Source of the DNA: a virus
Direction: 5' to 3' (one strand)
Length of the DNA: 26,961 bases
IMG/VR virus record: IMGVR_UViG_3300030406_002726
Coordinates: 1 to 26,961 of that record
The translations under genes and the position numbers were made by a program. Numbering within the stretch: the stretch's first letter is position 1; the number at the start of each line of letters is the position of its first letter. Positions 22,899 to 26,961 of this stretch are shown in pieces. The notes beneath the pieces were generated by a model. It searched no databases. It had not been told where the DNA came from and saw only the letters and a program-made list of their open reading frames with translations.

Positions 22899-23309
22899 TC
22901 GACAGTGAAAAAAACGCGCATGTTTAGAGATTTCTCTAAGATGCCATCCAGGTTTGTCAAGCACAACCACTTAAAAAACTTGCGAAGCGCTACGAACGAG
23001 TTCCTCGAAGTCAACCCAGAGCTCACCAAGTCGTACTTACACTTACTCTTGTTTGTCTACGACTTAGAGTTCTTTACTATCTCTTGGCTGGCAGAGAACT
23101 ACGGGATGAATAGAAAGAACTTAGCGGACAGGATGGTATACCCGCTGGTTCTTGCAGGGTATCTGTACAAGCACTTCGACAAGCTTACTCCCTCTCAGAG
23201 TCTAGAGGATCACTTGTTCCGTGATGAGACCAAATACAATTACAGAGTTCGGTATGCGCTGTCGCAGAAAGGTAGGCTAGCGGTACAACGTTTCTACAAC
23301 TCACTTTAG
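22890..23309 (+). CDS. MarR-like winged-helix DNA-binding protein
   Basis: 139 residues from the ATG at 22890 (MPKSTVKKTRMFRDFSKMPS); a TTG at 22863 is in frame but lies inside the operator palindrome, so ATG is preferred. It is the only plus-strand gene with good support. The core LTKSYLHLLLFVYDLEFFTISWLAEN (45-70) and NRKNLADRMVYPLVLAGYLYK (74-94) form the helix pairs of a winged-helix domain; NYRVRYALSQKGRLAVQRF (117-135) is the wing strand and closing helix. This architecture, with a KHFDKLTPS...DHLFRDETKYNYRVRYALS segment, recurs in marine phages. Likely a repressor or switch of the divergent operon. Its last 4 nt overlap the convergent fibre gene. Confidence 0.82.
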   Translation: MPKSTVKKTRMFRDFSKMPSRFVKHNHLKNLRSATNEFLEVNPELTKSYLHLLLFVYDLEFFTISWLAENYGMNRKNLADRMVYPLVLAGYLYKHFDKLTPSQSLEDHLFRDETKYNYRVRYALSQKGRLAVQRFYNSL

Positions 23310-24178
23310 AAGATAGAATAGAAAGTGTTGATGTTAGACTCTATGTTCGTGCGGCTGTTTGTGGTATCGGAACCATAAACTATAAACTCCTGCTTAGTCC
23401 CCTCAAAGGTGATACCGCCTATAAATGCGCCTATCTCCTGACTATTAGAGGATTGACTCGTCAAAGTCAAGTCGGCACTTATTTTTGTTCCGTCTCTGTA
23501 CATAGCCGCGAATCCAGCGGTACTACCAGCTATAAAGCTATAAAGGTGCTGGTTATTATCAACATCCACCCCAGTGTCTAGCGAGCTCCCATAAAAAAAT
23601 CTGTCTTTATGTACTGATCCTACACGTTGGATAAAGTGAATCCAATAAACTGCTCCAGCTGCGGCCAGAGTGTGTCCCGCATCATTGCTTGTACCGCTAG
23701 GGTTCGGTCTTGAAACGGTATGGACACTCATGTTGTTAATGTTTAACCCTGATATTGATAGATCGAAGTGATCTCCTGATCCGTCAAATTCAATGGCGGG
23801 CTTGCCGTTTTCACTTATGTGTCGCGGCCCACTTCCATCATAAATCCTTGGCTGATTTGCAGCTGTGCTTTGAGTGGCGTTATTTGAGTTACCCGATTGG
23901 TCGTACCAAGTTACTACGAAACCATCACTAGATCCGCAGTGAGTAGCCAATGCTGAAGTATCAAGTTCCCCACCAGAGAAACCTATATTTAGTTCTGCGT
24001 CATCACTAGCCCTTCTAACCAAAACACAATTACCAGAATAGGAACTGGATAGCTGCCTCAGAGAGTATGCAGCAGTAGCGCCAGAAAAAGTATCTAACAT
24101 TTTCGACCCTCCGCCTCCGCCTCCAGAAGCTGGCTGAGGGAAATCAATTGAATTTATAGAGTTTCCTAGTCCTAACAT
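23306..24178 (-). CDS. LamG/ABFB-like glycan-binding fibre protein
   Basis: 290 residues. After a short tag and a Gly linker (GGGGGG, about 19-24) the domain starts AAYSLRQLSSSYSGNCVLVRR, with DGFVVTWYDQSGNSNNATQS (85-104) and an AIEFDGSGDHFDLS strand. This opening (AYSLRxLxSxYSGxxxxVRR...WYDQSGN) is the lectin-like domain related to the catalytic jelly-roll of GH54 arabinofuranosidase B and is common on phage fibres. The catalytic residues cannot be verified here, so binding rather than hydrolysis is proposed. The end KQEFIVYGSDTTNSRTNIESNIN is LamG-like. Its TAA overlaps the TAG of the MarR-like gene. Confidence 0.82.
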   Translation of the reverse strand: MLGLGNSINSIDFPQPASGGGGGGSKMLDTFSGATAAYSLRQLSSSYSGNCVLVRRASDDAELNIGFSGGELDTSALATHCGSSDGFVVTWYDQSGNSNNATQSTAANQPRIYDGSGPRHISENGKPAIEFDGSGDHFDLSISGLNINNMSVHTVSRPNPSGTSNDAGHTLAAAGAVYWIHFIQRVGSVHKDRFFYGSSLDTGVDVDNNQHLYSFIAGSTAGFAAMYRDGTKISADLTLTSQSSNSQEIGAFIGGITFEGTKQEFIVYGSDTTNSRTNIESNINTFYSIF

Positions 24179-24399
24179 TATTGCCCTGGTTCAGGTGGTA
24201 AAAAACCGTCGGGGAGTGTATCCACCGTAGTATAGCTCACAGACTCGTCATCTTGAAAACACAAAGCAGACTGATCAGCATCTCTGTTGTCAACAATCCA
24301 ATCCCACCAGTACTTAGTGACGGGGCCACAGCCTTCTTGCGTAGCCTTGTTTTGGCTGATCTGCTCTGCATTTGCTGTAGTAGTAATATAATACTTCAT
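24178..24399 (-). CDS. Small fibre-adjacent protein
   Basis: 73 residues: MKYYITTTANAEQISQNKATQ, GCGPVTKYWWDWIVDNRDADQSALCF and a VDTLPDGFLPP end. The MKYYIxTxANAExIS...CGPVTxYWxxWIV pattern recurs next to fibre genes of marine phages without a function known to me. The ATG lies 4 nt after a TATCTTTG box, predicting a leaderless transcript; its stop overlaps the fibre start (TAATG), so it may chaperone or cap that fibre. The tip role is inference. Confidence 0.78.
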   Translation of the reverse strand: MKYYITTTANAEQISQNKATQEGCGPVTKYWWDWIVDNRDADQSALCFQDDESVSYTTVDTLPDGFLPPEPGQ

Positions 24400-24403
24400 A
24401 CAA

Positions 24404-24411
24404 CAAAGATA
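24404..24411 (-). promoter_or_regulatory. Bacteroidetes -7 promoter box TATCTTTG
   Basis: Minus strand TATCTTTG, exact TAnnTTTG, 4 nt before the ATG at 24399. No -33 TTG is apparent; it lies just past the stop of the small Cys protein. Confidence 0.5.
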
Positions 24412-24417
24412 ATGATT

Positions 24418-24555
24418 TTATCCGCTACAGTTTTCGCAGCCCTCTGGTGCGTGGATATCACACACGATCTTGCCACTCTTGACCTTCTCTTCGGTCGCTT
24501 TTACTCTTTCTGGATCTAGGAAATCTACGTTGAAGTCTTCTTCTTTTTCGCGCAT
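24418..24555 (-). CDS. Small Cys-containing protein, 45 residues
   Basis: Starts at the ATG 24553-24555: MREKEEDFNVDFLDPERVKA, then TEEKVKSGKIVCDIHAPEGC and ENCSG before TAA. Three Cys in the last 14 residues (C-x7-C-x2-C) could bind metal or form disulfides. The DFLDPERVKxTEExVxxGxIVCxIxxPExCExC pattern is one I associate with small marine-phage genes. A TAAATTTG box lies 30 nt upstream. Function unknown. Confidence 0.7.
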   Translation of the reverse strand: MREKEEDFNVDFLDPERVKATEEKVKSGKIVCDIHAPEGCENCSG

Positions 24556-24585
24556 GATAAAAAATTTTAGGAGCGCGAATATAGA

Positions 24586-24593
24586 CAAATTTA
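24586..24593 (-). promoter_or_regulatory. Bacteroidetes -7 promoter box TAAATTTG
   Basis: Minus strand TAAATTTG, exact TAnnTTTG, 30 nt upstream of the ATG at 24555; it overlaps the stop codon of the upstream 44-residue gene. Confidence 0.45.
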
Positions 24594-24725
24594 TCTTCCT
24601 TGTCCTCGGTAAGATTTCTTGTAGTTTTTGCTGACTTTGTTGCTGGACGTCTTCGTCTTAGCGTGGACCCCTGGGCGTTTTTTCTTGCTGTCGCCAGGAG
24701 CGTAGTTAAATACTTGTTTAGGCAT
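24591..24725 (-). CDS. Small basic conserved phage peptide (KKKRPGVHAKTK type)
   Basis: 44 residues from ATG 24723-24725: MPKQVFNYAPGDSKKKRPGV, HAKTKTSSNKVSKNYKKSYRG and QGR. The KKKRPGVHAKTK...SKNYKKxYRGQG block is widespread in marine phages, usually in the structural or lysis region, with no known role. The ATG is within the last codons of the endolysin gene (8-nt overlap), so it is probably translated by coupling. Strongly cationic; could bind RNA, DNA or the capsid interior. Confidence 0.82.
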   Translation of the reverse strand: MPKQVFNYAPGDSKKKRPGVHAKTKTSSNKVSKNYKKSYRGQGR

Positions 24726-25188
24726 TTTCTACTGTGTAATAAACTTTATTTTTTTCGTCTCTGCGGGCTCGCTTAATCTGTTTACGGTTATGCCCTACAG
24801 ACTTGTACGAGATGTGCACCCAGTTGGGTTCCTCGTCGTCTCCGAACTCCCAGATCATCTGGTCCCACACCAGGTTGTCTTTTACGAAGTTGAAGATATC
24901 TGCATTTGTGATGCGTCCGTATACGTCAGCATCCAGGTCGAGCGCCTCACCCACCATGTGCTGGGAGTATCTGCTCCCCCCGATGGCTTTGTTTAGCTGC
25001 TTCCCTCTGTAACCAGAGCTCACGGCGATGGGTACACCGAAGTGATCGCGGATAGGTTGGAATACATTCTCTGCTACAGCCTTGAGGTTTTCGATCTCCC
25101 AGTCTTCTGGGGTGTTATCGATCCCAAGACGGCTGGCCGTGTTCGACTTTACGACCTCTTTGAGTGATAGGTTTTTGCTTAACTGCAT
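24718..25188 (-). CDS. M15-family D,D-carboxypeptidase/endolysin
   Basis: 156 residues. A zinc peptidase that cuts peptidoglycan peptide bonds at lysis. The motifs are VSSGYRGKQLNKAIGGSRYSQH (57-77) with His77, GEALDLD (80-86) with zinc ligand Asp84, and NWVHISY (122-128) with His125; Glu114 in WEFGDD is the likely catalytic base. This is the peptidase M15_3 pattern and the length fits a single-domain endolysin; there is no signal peptide or cell-wall-binding domain. No holin or spanin is recognisable in the window. It is followed at once by the 44-residue basic gene. Confidence 0.9.
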   Translation of the reverse strand: MQLSKNLSLKEVVKSNTASRLGIDNTPEDWEIENLKAVAENVFQPIRDHFGVPIAVSSGYRGKQLNKAIGGSRYSQHMVGEALDLDADVYGRITNADIFNFVKDNLVWDQMIWEFGDDEEPNWVHISYKSVGHNRKQIKRARRDEKNKVYYTVENA

Positions 25189-25193
25189 TTTTA

Positions 25194-25254
25194 TTTGCTA
25201 CCCAGCTAGGGTTGATTCGTTTTAATTTAGGATTGAAGTAGTTTTTGCTACCCA
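25194..25254. repeat. 11-bp direct repeat in the endolysin leader
   Basis: TTTGCTACCCA occurs at 25194-25204 and 25244-25254 (starts 50 bp apart) in the 69-bp gap upstream of the endolysin start. On the coding strand this is TGGGTAGCAAA, the first copy directly after the upstream gene's stop and the second just before the endolysin ATG. No promoter box lies between. It may be a regulatory repeat or a relic of a duplication. Confidence 0.5.
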
Positions 25255-25257
25255 ATA

Positions 25258-25722
25258 TCAGCTAGCTATAAATACTTCGACCGTAACGTCATTGCTGCTA
25301 GGATCTACGATGATGCTTTCTAAGTCTGTTAGTGTAGTTACGATAGTTGCTGCGTCGTCATCCACAGCGATGCCATCGTGAACAGCCCCCATAATAAAGC
25401 TCTTCCCAGCCTCCAAGAGCACCGTGCAGGAAGAGTCAGCTGTGCCGTTCTCTGCGGTAGAGATCTGAAGCGAAAGATTCACAGAATTAGAGGCGTCGAG
25501 GTTTGTGACGCGCAAGTACTTAACGTCTTGCAGGTCCAGAGCTCCATCCTGCGTATTGGTGCCAGCCTGGAACACAGCCACAGTAGTGTCTACACTGGCG
25601 GGGCAGGTGACAACTCTCTTGAAGGACTGCGTAACAGAGGCAATGCTAACGGTGTTTACACCACCTTGTTGAGCACCATTGAGCGTGAGCTCTTCTTTGA
25701 TAGAGACTGTTAGTACTCCCAT
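25258..25722 (-). CDS. Beta-rich virion protein
   Basis: 154 residues: MGVLTVSIKEELTLNGAQQG, KYLRVTNLDASNSVNLSLQIST, LLEAGKSFIMGAVHDGIAV, and SSNDVTVEVFIAS at the end. The LRVTNLD...VNLSLQ...LEAGKSFIMG strand series resembles the small beta-sandwich proteins at 9203-10029, so it is probably a decoration or tail protein. Its ATG overlaps the upstream TAA (TAATG). Confidence 0.78.
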   Translation of the reverse strand: MGVLTVSIKEELTLNGAQQGGVNTVSIASVTQSFKRVVTCPASVDTTVAVFQAGTNTQDGALDLQDVKYLRVTNLDASNSVNLSLQISTAENGTADSSCTVLLEAGKSFIMGAVHDGIAVDDDAATIVTTLTDLESIIVDPSSNDVTVEVFIAS

Positions 25723-26525
25723 TACTTACGTCTTAGTCTGCGCTTCTTCTTAGCTGGTACAGGGATCTTAGCCGATGACTTCTTGATAGTGCCTGGCTTT
25801 ACCTTCTTAGCCAACCCAACAACATCTGGACCCCTTGGTGTGACCTTTTCCATATTGGCGCGGGCCATTCTCTCCCCTCTAATGTAGTCTTCCATTGTTG
25901 GGCCAACTGAACCTCTTCTGAAGTTACCTTCTTCAGTCATAAGTACATCGCCTTTAAAACCTTCAGACCTTCCTCTAACAAAAGGCATATCCTTTTTAGA
26001 TTTTCCTGGGCCAGCATACACCATACCCCTTAATGGCTTTTTCTTCTTACCCTCTCCTCTCAGGTTTACGTTGGCAGTTCTTTTGACCTTACCACCGTTC
26101 TCAAGCTTTCTTCGCTTCTTTCTTCGCTTCTTTTTGTTATCTACCTCAACAGCACTCTTCTTGAGCGTCTTGTCCATGGATACACCGCTGTCGATCTTCT
26201 TAGGGGCGAGAGGAGTGAGCTTCTTCAGCTTTCTTCCAAACCTACCCATGCCTGAAATATCTTTCGGCAAACCCATGCGACCGCCCTTCTTCATCTTCTT
26301 GATCTTCTTGGCCGCCTCTCTTTCTTTCTTGGTGGCTGCTCTATCCTCAGCGTCAGTCATTCTTTTTGGTAGCCCGCCAGCAAAAGGGAGAGGAGCGAAG
26401 CCCTCACGAACGTCTCTCTTGTACGACTCTCTGTCTCTAGAGGCTTTAGATGTGTGAAGTCTTGAAGGATTTTTTTTCTTCATCTCCTTCATCTTTCCTC
26501 CACCTTGGTATTTCTTTGCTTTCAT
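25722..26525 (-). CDS. Large Lys/Arg-rich protein of the KKGG group
   Basis: 267 residues, about one third Lys or Arg. Gly-Gly sites: KYQGGGKMKE near the start, KKMKKGGRMG, KLENGGKVKR and FAGGLPKR. Basic tracts include KKRRKKRRK and a C-terminal KKKRRLRRK. It has the same KKGG motif as the small basic genes at 10.06-11.24 kb, 15 kb away. Expected to be disordered and to bind nucleic acid, possibly packed in the capsid; no family known. The ATG lies 5 nt after a TATATTTG box, predicting a nearly leaderless transcript. Confidence 0.75.
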   Translation of the reverse strand: MKAKKYQGGGKMKEMKKKNPSRLHTSKASRDRESYKRDVREGFAPLPFAGGLPKRMTDAEDRAATKKEREAAKKIKKMKKGGRMGLPKDISGMGRFGRKLKKLTPLAPKKIDSGVSMDKTLKKSAVEVDNKKKRRKKRRKLENGGKVKRTANVNLRGEGKKKKPLRGMVYAGPGKSKKDMPFVRGRSEGFKGDVLMTEEGNFRRGSVGPTMEDYIRGERMARANMEKVTPRGPDVVGLAKKVKPGTIKKSSAKIPVPAKKKRRLRRK

Positions 26526-26530
26526 ACCTG

Positions 26531-26538
26531 CAAATATA
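26531..26538 (-). promoter_or_regulatory. Bacteroidetes -7 promoter box TATATTTG
   Basis: Minus strand TATATTTG, exact TAnnTTTG, 5 nt before the ATG at 26525. No -33 TTG in the A/T-rich upstream side. Confidence 0.5.
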
Positions 26539-26540
26539 AC

Positions 26541-26678
26541 TTATTTATTTTTTTTGTTCTTCTTAAAGAACTCTATCTGACCCAGCCTCTTTACAGCAGC
26601 TTTCTTAGTCAAGAACTTACCCAACAGCTTCCCTTTTTTGCTGCGGATCTCGTAAGTATTCTTCTTCTTGACAATCAT
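26541..26678 (-). CDS. Small basic phage protein
   Basis: 45 residues from the ATG at 26676-26678: MIVKKKNTYEIRSKKGKLLG then KFLTKKAAVKRLGQIEFFKK and a Lys/Asn end. An in-frame GTG at 26756 would add 26 residues but has no clear signal; the short form matches the size and the VKKGxxYxIRSxxGKKLGxFxTKKxAxKRLxQIEYFK pattern of many marine-phage peptides. The pattern suggests a small beta-alpha nucleic-acid-binding fold. It lies 138 nt downstream of the strong promoter at 26818-26848. Confidence 0.7.
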   Translation of the reverse strand: MIVKKKNTYEIRSKKGKLLGKFLTKKAAVKRLGQIEFFKKNKKNK

Positions 26679-26741
26679 AAGGACAGTTTTTGTGCCTATC
26701 ACAGCTATATTAGTTTGATTTACGCTTCTTAGAGTCTGTTT

Positions 26742-26757
26742 AGTGCGTCTACGCACT
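26742..26757. repeat. Near-start inverted repeat
   Basis: AGTGCGT-CT-ACGCACT: 7-bp perfect arms with a 2-bp centre. It lies in the leader between the promoter at 26818-26848 and the ATG at 26678 and could form a short hairpin or protein site. Only the symmetry is observed. Confidence 0.45.
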
Positions 26758-26809
26758 TGATCTTAGATAGCTTCGTAGTAAAAACAGCTTCGAAGTGTCA
26801 TCGCTAACA

Positions 26810-26961
26810 ATGCTTGGCAAAGTTACAGCTTTTTTTTTAGAAAGTCAAGCCAGAAAAACTGCTTTAAGTAGCCTTTCTAAGGCACTGATCAACAGCATCT
26901 TAAAACGCTTGGGTGAGCAGGGTGTGGAAAACTCAATTTTTACCGCGAACCGTAAAAAATG
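26810..26961 (+). CDS. Doubtful partial rightward frame at the right edge
   Basis: An ATG at 26810 opens a frame without stop to the edge (50 codons): MLGKVTAFFLESQARKTALS, then KALINSILKRLGEQGVENSI and FTANRKK. The codon choice looks ordinary and the composition is protein-like, suggesting a divergent gene that continues to the right. Against this, it begins over the core of a strong leftward promoter and includes a T9 run, and no rightward TAnnTTTG box is seen. Confidence 0.25.
   Translation, partial: MLGKVTAFFLESQARKTALSSLSKALINSILKRLGEQGVENSIFTANRKK
26818..26848 (-). promoter_or_regulatory. Strong Bacteroidetes promoter TTG-N20-TAACTTTG
   Basis: Minus strand TTG (26846-26848), 20-nt spacer containing an A9 run, then TAACTTTG (26818-26825). 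Both elements and the spacing match the flavobacterial consensus; the A tract could act as an UP-like element. It leads the leftward group starting with the gene at 26678. The leader before that gene is over 100 nt and contains an inverted repeat at 26742-26757 and a direct repeat CGAAGCT; no other gene is supported in 26679-26817. Confidence 0.7.

Noticed and set aside
26920-26933. Single DnaA-box-like site (TTTTCCACA on the minus strand) near the right edge
   Set aside because: One near-match without a cluster or A/T-rich unwinding region is expected by chance and does not show an origin.
26845-26961. Minus-strand open frame from the right edge ending at the promoter TTGA
   Set aside because: Short, rich in rarer codons and runs into the promoter; the plus frame is only slightly better, so neither is asserted strongly.
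1-26961. CRISPR arrays, insertion sequences or integrase/attachment sites
   Set aside because: No direct-repeat/spacer array, transposase or tyrosine/serine recombinase signature was seen on either strand; only short repeats are present.

Overview
The window reads as the structural half of a tailed bacteriophage genome, most probably a marine podovirus-like phage of a Bacteroidetes (Flavobacteriia) host. Evidence for the host: nearly every non-overlapping spacer carries the Bacteroidetes sigma -7 consensus TAnnTTTG on the coding (minus) strand, and most starts lack a Shine-Dalgarno sequence and sit behind A/T-rich leaders. The large terminase, portal, capsid and connector proteins are most reminiscent of crAss-like phages and related uncultured marine phages; this is from family memory, not a search. 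There are no replication, integration or tape-measure genes in the window.

Layout, in the direction of transcription (right to left, minus strand): 26.7-24.2 kb holds small basic proteins, a beta-rich virion protein, an M15 D,D-peptidase endolysin, a small Cys-containing protein and a lectin-like fibre protein. A single plus-strand gene (22890-23309) encodes a MarR-like winged-helix protein, and a 17-bp palindrome lies over the promoter of the divergent leftward operon. That operon (22.85-20.8 kb) has small conserved phage genes, a GroES-like co-chaperonin, a TerS-position gene, a 54-residue gene and two tRNAs (CAU, probably Ile2; Arg-UCU). Then follow large terminase and portal, then an adsorption block (BppU-like protein, collagen-like fibre, RCC1-like propeller), then five small lysine-rich proteins at 10.06-11.52 kb. 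Two tandem paralogous beta proteins, a scaffold-like acidic protein and the major capsid protein come next. The left end holds three UUCG-loop terminators around separately transcribed genes, a LamG-like protein, two connector or ring proteins and the start of a large structural protein cut by the window edge.

The genes work together as a virion-assembly programme: packaging motor and portal, capsid with scaffold but no visible prohead protease, connector stack, an elaborate glycan-binding adsorption apparatus, a phage co-chaperonin, and lysis. The most unusual signals are (1) four genes whose ATG lies 4-5 nt after a TAnnTTTG box, predicting leaderless transcripts; (2) the palindrome and -7 overlap beside the only rightward gene, a likely switch; (3) a set of small Lys-rich proteins sharing KKGG[KRM]-type motifs at two loci; (4) a tRNA pair predicted to read AUA and AGA, with the upstream small gene's stop codon inside the tRNA.
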